From Sanderia malayensis (lineage: Eukaryota > Cnidaria > Scyphozoa > Semaeostomeae > Pelagiidae), in contig RQOL01000739.1 of assembly GCA_013076295.1 (NCBI GenBank), positions 1 to 64,000 of the forward strand: 64,000 bases of DNA. Reading direction: 5' to 3'. The notes beneath the pieces were generated by a model that was given only the letters and a program-made list of their open reading frames with translations, was not told the origin of the DNA and did not search any database. The stretch's first letter is position 1. Each line of letters starts with the position of its first letter. Below are positions 1 through 9,988 of the stretch, one piece after another. Made by a program: the position numbers and the translations under genes.

Positions 1-47
1 TAAATATCACGATACCTCGGATGTATCCGTGACTTTAGGCTTTTGTT
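1..47 (-). repeat. Fragment of 3' LTR of a BEL/Pao-type element
   Basis: The first 47 bases repeat 3174-3220 without a mismatch, and the similarity stops abruptly at base 48. On the minus strand this is the U3 start of an LTR. It is preceded by a short purine stretch (AAAGGGAA, about 45-52 on the complement) that can act as the polypurine tract. The rest of this LTR would lie to the left of the window. Confidence 0.7.
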
Positions 48-550
48 CCCTTTGCTGTGTCAGTTTCTGTTGATCGTAATCTTCAAGCTTTACACAAACA
101 ACTCTCCTCTATTTCTTGATTAATTCCATTGATCAATCAATCAGCTTCTTAACAATATTCGAGTTGCAACAATTGAACTAGCCGGGTTCCCTAGACGATA
201 TCTGATGACTAAATACCAGTCCGTGATACCTCTCCAATTGGAACCTTCATATAGGGGAGCAAGCACCCCTATATATACCTTACCTTGGGAATTACCCCAC
301 TATGTAATCGGAATTATTTACATAAACAATTAAAGATACAATACAACGGCATGATTTCGTTCCATCTAGAAACAGTTTCTCGTACGAATTCGTTTGGACG
401 TGCTTACTTCTACAACATCGTAACACCTAAACGAGGCCCTTACGTAATTGCTCTCGCACTCCCCTTTACAGTCATGTCCCTTCGCATCCGTCACTGTTCT
501 AGATCTTCGATCAGCTCGTTATACTTGCTAATCAGCACACACTCCCCTCG
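48..550 (-). other. Non-coding 3' interior of the gag-only element
   Basis: This is about 500 bp between the gag stop codon and the 3' LTR. On the minus strand it shows only short broken reading frames. No protease, reverse transcriptase, RNase H or integrase motif is visible, although a full BEL/Pao element would carry several kilobases of pol here. Confidence 0.6.
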
Positions 551-2740
551 TTAATCTGACCAGTCACGATTAACCCACTCTGAAATTGTGCTGATTTGCT
601 TTGTTGAGTTCCCGGCTGCTTCTGGTTGTCTCTCAACAGCTCGTTGCTTCTCTTTTTCAGCTTCTATCGCTGGCTCATTCGCTTCATGCGCCTTCGTTGC
701 GCCATTCTCCGTTGATACCTTCAGTATCACCGCTGCCGTTGGACTCGATTCCTTCCATAGGCCAGTCGGTTCTGTTATGTTCATCGCTTCTGCTTGCTCT
801 TCGCACAATGCCTCGTGGTGGTGACCTTGTTTACACTTCTTGCAGTTCTCCCTAACTGCACATGACCTGACCACGTGGCCTTTCTGCAAGCTTCTGAAGC
901 ATCGTCTGTACCTCTTCAGTACATCCATTCTTTCTTTTGCAGTGACGTACTTCTGACACTCGAAAGATTGATGTGGGCGTAGACAGAAGTCGCATCTTGT
1001 ATTTCCAACATCTGACGACAGCAATGTTGCAGTGCTGGGTGTACTGTTCTCGTACCATGATGCTTCTTGGCTATCTCGCTCGTCACGTAGCTGCTCGTCT
1101 TCTCCCTGCAGACTTTTGTCTCTTGCTCCACATTTCTCTAGAACTTTCACCGCTCTACGAAGACCATTCACTAGTTCTTCCATACGAATGTCTTCGTTCT
1201 CCTCCTTTCCTTCAGTCAGCTTAATTCTGACTTGCATCGGATATTTGCTTAATACCTTCGGAACTATGGTTGCTTCATATTCTGAAGGCTTTACACCAAT
1301 GGCTACGAGAGCTTTGTAGTGACACTCAAGCTCTTCATACAACCTCTTCAACTTAGCCACCTCGTAGGTGCTGTTCACTACAGTCAATGTCTCCAAGCCA
1401 TCGAGATGCGCCTTTCTCAATACATTCTTGTGGCCATATCTATTTTTAAGAAGGCCCACTGCCACTGGATAGTGCTCAGCCTTCATCTCCAAATCTGAAA
1501 TGGCCACGAACGCTGCACCCCTCAGGCTACTCTTTAAGTACTGCAGCTTCTGGTGATCAGGCAGGTTCACCTGATTGTGAGCCCCATGCTCGAAGCATTC
1601 CCAAAACTCATGCCATTTTAGAATGCTTCCATCAAAGGTTTTCAGCTCCATCTTCGGGAGTCTGATAGCTGAGCTTGTTTGCTGGCTCACTTTCTCTGTT
1701 TGTTTCTCCCCTCGGTTCAGCAATTTCTTCATTCTTCTCATTGCTGTTGTGGCACTGGAGCTATCTTCTTCAAACTCTACGAGCCTTTGCAACCGTTCAG
1801 CGACACTGAGACCAGCACGTTTCTGCTGTCTCTCTAGTTCGGTTGTCGCCTCTTCTAAACGTGCATTAGCTCGTCTCAATGCCTCTTGCTTCTGTTGAAG
1901 ACGCTCAGTGTCTTCCTCTTGCCAGTCAATGCTGGCTATTGTTCGTTGCAAGAGGCAGTTAGCAATTGCTCGATCATCCTCAGCTTCACCGAGATGACTC
2001 GATTGCTCCATTGTTGCTCCAGGCCTTGACAGTGTTGTCATCATTAATGGCCTCGTTGCCATGTTTGTACCTCCATGCGAGGCTATGGGTGTGGCCCAAG
2101 GCCACTGCACCGTGCTCTGTGCCCCTGACGTCTGTAGATCATACGGTCCAGGGGCTAAGGGCATATACGTCATCGCCTTGTCATCAACCATCAGCCTCCA
2201 CTGCGGGGCTGCAGGGTTGGGGCTTCGTACATCTGTTCTCCTCATCATTTGAGTTGAACCATTGAGGGCATCCCGCCCTGTATCTGACATCGTTGATCTG
2301 GGTTCCCTCGGTGGAACCAGGGTTCTGAAACCGCTCTTGGATCCGGGTTCCCTCGGTGGAACCGGGCTTCTTTTACCGCTCTCGGGTCTTCGTTCCCTCG
2401 GTGGAACTGAACTTCTGAAACCGCTCTCGGATCTGAGTTCCCTCGGTGGAACTGGATTTCTGATACCGCTCTCGGGTCTTCGTCCCCTCGGTGGGACTGG
2501 ACTTCTGAATCTGATTTCAGAATCTACGCTTTGCATCCTTTCGTTCGTCACTGCACGAACTTCAGATACGATTTCTCTCTCCGGGCCGATATCCCGTTGA
2601 TTCACGTCACTCCACTGGACGTCCCATGGCGATTGCGTGCCAAATGCTGTCATCGCAGACATTTCTAGAACTCGTTGGGCTGCTTCGTTTCTTTCGTTGT
2701 TTTCTGAAAGATAGCCTTGCCCTACTCCTTGTTGAGACAT
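551..2740 (-). CDS. BEL/Pao-type retrotransposon Gag (DUF1759-like), 729 aa
   Basis: This is an intact ATG-to-stop reading frame for a Gag-like structural protein. Residues about 77-151 are five tandem proline/arginine repeats around VPPRE. Residues about 272-315 are a charged coiled-coil segment. Residues about 361-510 match the Gag core typical of BEL/Pao elements, with LPKMELKTFDG and WHEFWECF at its start. Residues about 583-646 form a Cys/His-rich zinc-binding tail. One knuckle there reads CFRSLQKGHVVRSC and lacks its second cysteine, so nucleic-acid binding may be weakened. The frame ends in its own stop with no pol fused or overlapping. It sits between LTR copies and follows a tRNA-type primer site at 2838-2854. 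It would assemble particles for reverse transcription, presumably with enzymes supplied in trans. The family call rests on recognised Gag motifs, not on a search. Confidence 0.85.
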   Translation of the reverse strand: MSQQGVGQGYLSENNERNEAAQRVLEMSAMTAFGTQSPWDVQWSDVNQRDIGPEREIVSEVRAVTNERMQSVDSEIRFRSPVPPRGRRPESGIRNPVPPRELRSESGFRSSVPPRERRPESGKRSPVPPREPGSKSGFRTLVPPREPRSTMSDTGRDALNGSTQMMRRTDVRSPNPAAPQWRLMVDDKAMTYMPLAPGPYDLQTSGAQSTVQWPWATPIASHGGTNMATRPLMMTTLSRPGATMEQSSHLGEAEDDRAIANCLLQRTIASIDWQEEDTERLQQKQEALRRANARLEEATTELERQQKRAGLSVAERLQRLVEFEEDSSSATTAMRRMKKLLNRGEKQTEKVSQQTSSAIRLPKMELKTFDGSILKWHEFWECFEHGAHNQVNLPDHQKLQYLKSSLRGAAFVAISDLEMKAEHYPVAVGLLKNRYGHKNVLRKAHLDGLETLTVVNSTYEVAKLKRLYEELECHYKALVAIGVKPSEYEATIVPKVLSKYPMQVRIKLTEGKEENEDIRMEELVNGLRRAVKVLEKCGARDKSLQGEDEQLRDERDSQEASWYENSTPSTATLLSSDVGNTRCDFCLRPHQSFECQKYVTAKERMDVLKRYRRCFRSLQKGHVVRSCAVRENCKKCKQGHHHEALCEEQAEAMNITEPTGLWKESSPTAAVILKVSTENGATKAHEANEPAIEAEKEKQRAVERQPEAAGNSTKQISTISEWVNRDWSD
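2288..2512 (-). repeat. Five tandem copies of a 45-bp unit inside gag
   Basis: Five consecutive 15-residue units of the form R-S-x-VPPRE-x-R-x-E-S-G are coded by a 45-bp unit carrying the phrase ttccctcggtggaac on the plus strand. The repeat preserves the reading frame and makes a basic, proline-rich, probably disordered linker in the N-terminal part of Gag. Confidence 0.85.
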
Positions 2741-2837
2741 TTCTTTCTTGCTTATCGTTCCTTTCTCGCTTATTGTATTGTTCGTACCTTTTACTTAAAT
2801 ATTATTTACTCAAAAATAATTCTCTACTGCGACATGA

Positions 2838-2854
2838 TCCGGCTCGGTGGACCA
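2838..2854 (-). promoter_or_regulatory. Primer-binding site of the BEL/Pao-type element
   Basis: On the minus strand the sequence begins TGGTCC and ends CGAGCCGGA, complementary to a tRNA 3' end that terminates in CCA. It resembles the 3' end of animal tRNA-Tyr, with two mismatches in the middle. It lies 7 nt inside the LTR edge and about 100 nt before the gag start, as expected for a minus-strand element. Confidence 0.6.
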
Positions 2855-2861
2855 CTCAAAG

Positions 2862-3220
2862 TGTCGGGAATCTTCAGGGCAAAAACCACTTTGTCCGATA
2901 GTTTCTAGGAGACTGTATTTACGCACGTTGACCAACTAACGTAGGCGAAATTCCCTAATTACCTTCACCTACTTATGAGAAAGGACGTGGCAACAAAACT
3001 AACACAATAACGGTAAACTTAAGGCTTACAGACTCTGTCTCAACAATGTGAATTAATAACTACGCAATAAACTTATTAAACGATTAAATACCTTAAAATA
3101 CGTAAATCGAACAGTTAGACCCCCAGTGGTCTCTTATTTCAACACAACTCCACGCCTTACGCATGAACAAACATAAATATCACGATACCTCGGATGTATC
3201 CGTGACTTTAGGCTTTTGTT
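2862..3220 (-). repeat. 5' LTR of the gag-only element
   Basis: This 359-bp segment is bounded on one side by the primer-binding region and on the other by the end of its identity with bases 1-47. On the minus strand it ends GATTCCCGACA. Its promoter would drive the adjacent gag. A related, inverted copy lies at 3364-3720. Confidence 0.7.
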
Positions 3221-3363
3221 TTTATTGAAATATATATATCGCATCATTCAGTTGCTGAGAACTGAAAATAGTTACTTCACAAAAAGTGTTTGTTTTGTGA
3301 GAGTTTACTGCGGATAACTGTCAACGAAAGATATTAACGCGGCCAAGAGAAAAGAGAGAAAGA

Positions 3364-3720
3364 TAAAGTCACGGATACATCAGAGGTATCGTGAAATTTA
3401 TGTTTGCTCGTGCGTAAGGCGTTAAGTGGCGTTGAAATTGAAGACCAATTGAGGGTCTAACTGTTCGAATCACGTATATTAGTGTATTTTAAGCCTTTGA
3501 TATATTTTATCACCGTTGGTAGCATTTTTACTTGTTAAAGACATTGTTGAGACAATCAGTAAGCCTTTTGTTTGCTGTAATTGTATTGGATTTGCCTCGT
3601 CCATTCTCGTAGTAGGTTTAGGTAATCAGGGAATTACTCCTACGTTGTTTTATTTTAATTCGCGTATATACAGTCTCCTTGAGTTATCGGACAGAGTGTT
3701 TTACCTTAAGATTCCCGACA
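3364..3720 (+). repeat. Second LTR of the same family in opposite orientation
   Basis: The reverse complement of this stretch aligns along most of its length with 2862-3220. Shared blocks include the LTR end GATTCCCGACA, the segment AACAGTTAGACCC and the segment GATGTATCCGTGACTTTA. It is clearly more diverged than the two LTRs of the gag element are from each other. No primer-binding site or gag follows it on the plus strand, so it is a solo or truncated LTR. Only about 143 bp separate it from the U3 edge of the neighbouring LTR, so the pair is head to head. Confidence 0.7.
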
Positions 3721-5369
3721 AGGTGATTGCCTCAACCCGGACCCTGACCACTAAATTATTGGTTTTGAACAGACATCGTTGACAGCTCGCAATGACGGAG
3801 TGATGACCCAAACAGCGAATCGGAAGTCATCAAAGCGGGCGATGTTCATATTCACAAAATGCATCTGGTCTTTCCTTGTTTACATATTAAAGCTATAAAA
3901 TTTACCTTGTTTACCTATTAAGACTGTAAATTTTATTTACAGTTATAATAGGTAAACGTTTCCTAACGTTTTATAAACGTTTCCGTTCCGCATTTATTTA
4001 ACTGGTAAATTTCAAACGGTTTCATACTTCCGTTCCCCGGTCGTTCCCATGTTATTCCCCGACCACTCCCCGATTATTCCGTTCCCCGTTCCCGCTTTTA
4101 GTAAATTTGTTTTAAAATCACCGTCGCAGGTATCATTAGCATTAGTGTTTTAGGTGTGGCCTATTGTTTCCAGCACGAGGATACACATTTTTAAGGAGAA
4201 GCCATTTTTGCGGTTCTATTGCGTTGGTTCTGTTGGACAGTCACCCCCCGTATGTTGGACAGTTACCCCCCGTATATTTAGCCTATATTGCTGCGCTTTG
4301 TATTTTAACCTCATTCGGTTCCTATTCTAATAGAAAACTGAAAGTCAGTATTTCTCTGTTGTCAGTATCTACAGTTCTGTTGAGCGTTGTTCGATACCGA
4401 AACCTGTAGTAGCTCGTGGGCTTCTTTAATTCGCGCTTCCAGCGGATAATTTTGAATGGAGGAGAAGAGGGGCGCATTATTTTAGGTATTTTTTTCAAGA
4501 AGGATGTCCATAACTCATTACTTGGTTCCATCCAGATTCAATCTCATGATGAAGGAGTTCAAGTAATCAGAAAAAAAAAGAATATCACCTTTAATTCAAT
4601 TGTAAAAATGATAATATACAGTACTATTGCTACCTATACCTATGACATATTTAAAAGTATCTTAACCCATATGATGCTATTTTAAATACATTTCTAGTAT
4701 TGAAATACATATTTATATAGTTTCATACCAAACGCGATCGTTATTGCGTTTAGAACTTTAAAAACATTGCTTCATGACCATGAAAGTGAGAATATAGATC
4801 AGTGTCAAGGCTACATTATTAATATCAACCTTAACGATGCCTCCAAAAAGACACAATTTTATCATTTGCAACAAAGCTTCCGGGTCAACAACGATACATT
4901 TTCAGATACAAAAATAATTAGGGCGCATAATGGAATAATAATTCATCCAATTATGAAACAATGGCTTGCAAATATTTTCGTTGCGTCACCTGTGAATTCC
5001 TTTTTTAAAATCCGAGTTTCGCATGGAAATACTCCACATGCATCTATTGGAACTATTCCAAAGCCTTTTTGCTTGAACTAATTGGGATATGTATTATGGG
5101 CAGCATAGTGATAATTTACAATAAAAGAATTTCACAAAAATGACCGTAGTCCTTTCTGATTCTGGTAAAAAGGAAGATAAAAACTCTGGCATTTGTAATA
5201 TTTCATTCTGTAGGAATAAAATAAAACAAAGGGCAAAAATGCAGAAATGGCATCTGAAAAATCCATTTATGTTCAAAACGCAGAGCTTCTGTGAAATCCT
5301 TTCGAACCTCAGATCAGATTATATTATGGATGATTATTTTAACTAAACTTTATCGAATGAAATTGGAGC
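3721..5369. other. Intergenic; no gene recognised
   Basis: This AT-rich stretch lies between the BEL/Pao LTRs and the end of the RPRD1-type gene. It holds a 22-bp tandem pair (4232-4253 and 4254-4275, unit gttggacagtyaccccccgtat) and a self-complementary segment near 3896-3956. The open frames on the plus strand (for example 4767-5081) have no recognisable domain, and I do not call them genes. The part nearest 5370 should include the 3' UTR of the RPRD1-type gene. Confidence 0.5.
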
Positions 5370-8300
5370 CTAGGAGGTTTTAGCAAAGAGATCACCGGCA
5401 GATGGTAGGGGAGCAAGTCCAGCATTCGGATCGGGAAGTTTTGTCAGATCAGGAAGATTATGTAGATGCGATTCAAGTCCTCGTCGGACTTGCGTTACTT
5501 TTGCCAGCTTCTTTTTTGTTTCCTACAAAAATAAAAGTAAAATATATTTCCAATAGATCTCGACTGTCTCTAAAAACTATAAAAGAATCCAAAAGAATTC
5601 AATAAAGATCTGCATGAAAATGACCATTTACCTCAAGTCTGTCTTCAGTCGCTGCGAGATGATATTTTTGGTATGCGATATAATCAGCCAGCTTTTTTTG
5701 AACAGCCTGTCGGTCTGATAACTCAGTTGATAACCGCTTGTTGTATTCCAACAATAGCGAACAAGCCTCAGTTATGGTACTGAGAAGCTTTTGGGCCTCT
5801 TCGTAGTCTAAAAACCAAAATTAATGGTAAATTGAGTTTACGAGTGGCCATGGAACAAGCGTAAAAGTCCTTCGGCTTCAGTCACAATGTCAAAAAGGCT
5901 TTTCTAAATAAAAAAGTACAGGCACTTTATAGTCAAGGCATATAGTCTAACAATCTAACAAAATGCCTAATGTTTGTTTTCTCATTTGATTCTGATAGAT
6001 ATGATGGAAAGCTTCAAAATTACACTTGGTACCTTTCCAAAAATTGCTCCAAAGTCACATGACTGATGACGTCATTTTTCGCAAATCGTTCATAACTTTT
6101 TATTTGTTGAACATAGCTCAAAATATATGATATATAGTTTTTCATATTTTGCTGATATTTCTATTTTGGTCACGTGAACTGACCAATAACTCTAAAAATC
6201 GCAAAAATTGCAATCCACGCCCAAACCACGGCTTCCAATGGAGGAATTTTTATTTATGTGAAAGTGCCACCGAATAGCTATGGGTACACCTCCATCAGGC
6301 CATAGACATGCGGCTGGCATGATGACAAATGTCAGATAATTTAAATTATCGGGTGCGCCAGAAAATAGTATAAATGTTTTGTTACAGCTGATGTAATCGT
6401 TATATATTTTGTAATGATGTAATTTTATATATGTTCGTAATATTACGAAATTGCCTTGTGATCAACTCACGCGCTTGTGACTCACAAGCGCGTGATACTT
6501 CTATGATTTTTATTTTAAATGATTCATTGTAACTAAATGATTCAGATTTTGATTATTGGAGCTAGAATACACACGCGTCGTCTTTTCTGACTTGTCGAGC
6601 CTTACTACGCTACAGTTTGAAGAGACATGGTGATGCCAATTTCAGTTTTTGGATATTTAGACTTTACTAGACATTATCTAATGTGCTTTTAAAATACCCC
6701 AAGCTTTAAGTTTGCTCTTTGGACAATGCTTTTGAGAAATAAATCCAATTTTCTGTTGTAAAAATGTTGATAAATAGCTCTGCAAATGTCTCTACTTTTT
6801 CTGGTGCACCCGTTATATGCCTATAATACTGAGATAACATATATCTAAAAAAACAAGATTGTCTCTAACGTAAAAACCCCCCATAATAGATATGATATTT
6901 TCTCTTCACATAACATTAGTAAGGTGAGATTCAAGGTGAAATATTACCTCGTTAAGCTAATAATGCCTTGTTGTGCATGTTCCAATTAAAATGGTGGTTA
7001 AACTCAAAAGACATCTTTATTATATTGTGACTTCAAAGGAAGGAAATACCCGTCTAAGCTGAGATCAAGGGCACAATCATAGTCACAGAAAGAGCCTGTG
7101 CCATAGTTAATAGAAGTTTTTTCTATTGACTATAGCACAAGTTAGAAGTGAGTACTTAAGAAGCAGGATTTGGCAAAAATAAAACTTCCAGATCTGAAAA
7201 GCTGTGCAAATACTATCTTACTCGGGGTGAAGTGAATCTAGAGAAAAAGTTAATTTTCTTATCTCATTGCACAGTATATGGAGATGAAAAATTGGTCACA
7301 TTTACTCTTCTGTAATAACAGAAACTAGATAATATTACCAAAAGTAACTTTATGCAGTTTCTAAGTGAACAGATTACAAGCTACCTCGTTATCTTGTCCC
7401 TTCATTCCTTCCAAAGTGCTTTTCTTATACAAATCTGACATCAATATCAATTTTTGAGTGCACAGGATGATTGAATGATACTCATGCAAATTCACACTTA
7501 AATTCAATTTAAGCTAGTTTTTAATATCAATTACCCAAATTGTGTCACAAATTACTATTTAGGCTTTTCACTATTCATTCATCCATCCTTGTCTCTATTT
7601 ACACTGTGGGTGCGGGGTATCCCAAACACTGCATTATTGTTTTCATCATTTGTTTACGTTAGTTACATTATTAAATCACTTAACCCTTCCTTTTGTCTGT
7701 CAACACCAGCTTGTAGTTTTACGTATGTCTGTAACTAATTTTAGATTTTGTTTGGGTATAAATTTGTGATGTAATTGGGTAGAGAGGAGAATCAACCATG
7801 GGATAAGATCAAAATATCCCCAAGCGCACAAAGGCAGTTTTTCTGTTCGTGAAGCACTTTTGGGGCCCGTGACAATTGCTAATGTTATTATTTGATTAGA
7901 CTGTGGTTTGATTTTATTTGATTAACACGAAATAAAAACACGAAATAAAGCATATGTAAGATGCTCACCTTCAATTTTGTCTAAATTTGGTGGATTTGTA
8001 ATTTCTGAAGGCAGCTTTGCAATTTGTTCTCGCACGATTGCATCTTGAGATGCTGAATGCTCTAATTCTGTCAACTTTTTTATGAGTTCATCAGGCTGAA
8101 TAAAGAAGGATAATCTTTTATTACTTGGAAAAAAGGAAATGCTGCCAATATTTATGAATAGAATTTATGAAAATGTTATTGCTCAAATATTGATAAATGG
8201 CTAAGGGATTACTTTCATAACATCATTACATCAGGTATCCTTGCAGGAGGCTTCATGTCTTCTGTTCTTGGCTTCTTTGTTGGAGGAGGGCTATCACTCT

Positions 8301-9357
8301 CTTCAACAATTGCATTTACAATACCTCCAGAAGAATAGGAAAAAAATGAAATGCCAAGTGATTAACATAGCCAAGCTCCACCAATATATAAAGATGTTCT
8401 GTTTGAAGGCTTTTCTTATTTTGTCTTGTCATGCAACATGATGATGATTTTTGAAAATTTCTTTCATAATTATACTCTGTCCAAAATTTCCATTCAAGAA
8501 TTGTCGAAAATTCAAGTCTCAAAGTGTTAGAAATTAATGTAACCTTACATTTCTGTCAACAACAAATAGAAAAAAGAGTACAGAAAAAAAACGCAACTCA
8601 CTCATCCCTTTTCTTAACCTGTCTAAAAAAATTTGATCATAGACATCCCTTTCTTTCCAAATTTCAAGAATCCTTTCAAGAGCTGACAAGGTGTCAGTTG
8701 TACATTCCCTGTTGCAAAATTCAAAGGAGAAAATTGCTATCAGAACAAATATATTTATTTTATATCAGATAGTCAACCTTCTCATGCATTAAAGAATAAA
8801 AAGTTTCAGAGGCAACACAACATGGAATAGTAATATAAAATCAATCTAACTCAAAATAAATGGTAAATAATGGTGCTTACTTTGAGCAGTGGCGGAAGGC
8901 AGCTGGTAGCACTGTTGAAAAGTCTCTAGAGAACTCTGCTCCTTTTTTCCTGCTATTTTGCAGTATATCATTTGTGAGGTACATAAAAGTAAGCTTCTTC
9001 TTAGGTTTGGCTATTAAAACAAAATTAATTTAAATGAAAATAAAGAAGATGACTCATAAGGATACATACAAATAGTATCATTTATCCCTATTTATATACC
9101 CATAAGAATATTATTAATATGAACATAATAATAATATAATATTACATAATACTTGGTGGCATGAGTGAAGTGGTAATTCACGAATATCAATCAAAAAAAT
9201 GTCTACCTTTTTGAAGTTCTTTAAGCCAGCTTTGAACAATTGTTTTGCTGTGCTTTCTATGATGTATAATCCAAAGAGATAAGGTCTGAACACTTTGTTG
9301 GGTATTTGTTAACTCGTTAAGTTTTTTCTCCAAAGCTAATGCTGAAAATGAAGACAT
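5370..9357 (-). CDS. RPRD1: RPRD1A/B-type CTD-interacting protein, complete, 7 exons
   Basis: Exons on the minus strand are 9207-9357, 8881-9010, 8602-8708, 8230-8324, 7969-8095, 5632-5807 and 5370-5522. All introns are GT-AG and the phases join without a break, giving 312 residues, the same size as vertebrate RPRD1A. Residues 1 to about 130 are the CTD-interacting domain, with LEKKLNELTNTQQSVQTLSL, WIIHHRKH, KLTFMYLTNDILQNSRKKG and LERILEIWKERDVY. A short acidic/proline linker (SPPPTKKPRTED) follows. The rest is a coiled coil ending in LAKVTQVRRGLESHL, with the conserved tail GLAPLPSAGDLF. The family binds the phosphorylated C-terminal domain of RNA polymerase II in the nucleus and helps phosphatases act on it. 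The gene is transcribed away from the CREBZF-like gene. I cannot tell the A from the B paralogue; an invertebrate would usually have one. Confidence 0.95.
6350..6812. mobile_element. MITE in the last large RPRD1 intron
   Basis: This 463-bp element has terminal inverted repeats starting CGGGTGCRCCAGAAAA and is flanked on both sides by TTAT, a probable 4-bp target duplication. Inside are two perfect palindromes: ttcgtaatattacgaa near 6434-6449, and two 14-base arms (6467-6480 and 6482-6495, arm tcacgcgcttgtga) separated by one base. It has no coding capacity. The superfamily is not assigned. Confidence 0.65.
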
Positions 9358-9988
9358 TTTCTTGTCTCAAAGGCACAGGTATCTTTCTCTCTTCTTTCTG
9401 TTCAGGTCCTCTTCACAAGGCAACTGACATTTAGTATGCACCCAAAGCAGTGAGTGCCAGCAATGAAACTGATCTCATCACCAAAAATTAGGGTTTAGGG
9501 AAAAGTACCAAGATCATCCTCATTTCATGGATCATATGGTGAATTTTATCATTTAATGTTATGACCTGATTGATTTTTGTCCACCTCCACTCCAACTCCA
9601 GGTCATCTGCAAATGCTTAAATTCAATGCAAATTAAAAATTGACCTGTGCAAAAATCTCAGAGTGTTGTGTGTTGTGTTGTGTTGTGTTAGTGTTGTGTG
9701 CGTCTTCTTCTTGCCCAATCACAATCACATAAAAAATCAAATCAACTGGAGACTGGAGAGGAGATACTGGAGAGGAGATCTCAGTTCTCCCCACTGGTTC
9801 TCCCATCCCATCCCAACATGCTTTGGAAGGAAAACGACGAAAACGCAACGAAACGAAGCCACAACGTTCTTTTCTTTTGACCGTTTTTCTTTTGACACGC
9901 CAACTGAGTTAGTGCGCTTATATTTCTGGTGTTTTACGAAGTTTTCCTTTCTGGTCCAATTCAACCTGGGAAAGTGCTCCAAGGAAAA
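9358..9988. promoter_or_regulatory. Shared divergent promoter, RPRD1-type and CREBZF-like genes
   Basis: Only 631 bp separate the two start codons, which point away from each other, so the region must hold both 5' UTRs and both promoters. It includes a GTGTT-rich simple tract (about 9663-9703), a short GGAGAGGAGAT duplication (about 9755-9780) and pyrimidine-rich blocks. No clear TATA box is placed for either side. Co-regulation is inferred from spacing only. Confidence 0.55.

Noticed and set aside
285..554. Small plus-strand gene at the window start
   Set aside because: It lies in the interior of the minus-strand retroelement, has no similarity to anything recognised and lacks coding signs.
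9929..9988. Upstream start of the CREBZF-like frame
   Set aside because: The first codon there is GTG; the first ATG with a usable context is at 9989.
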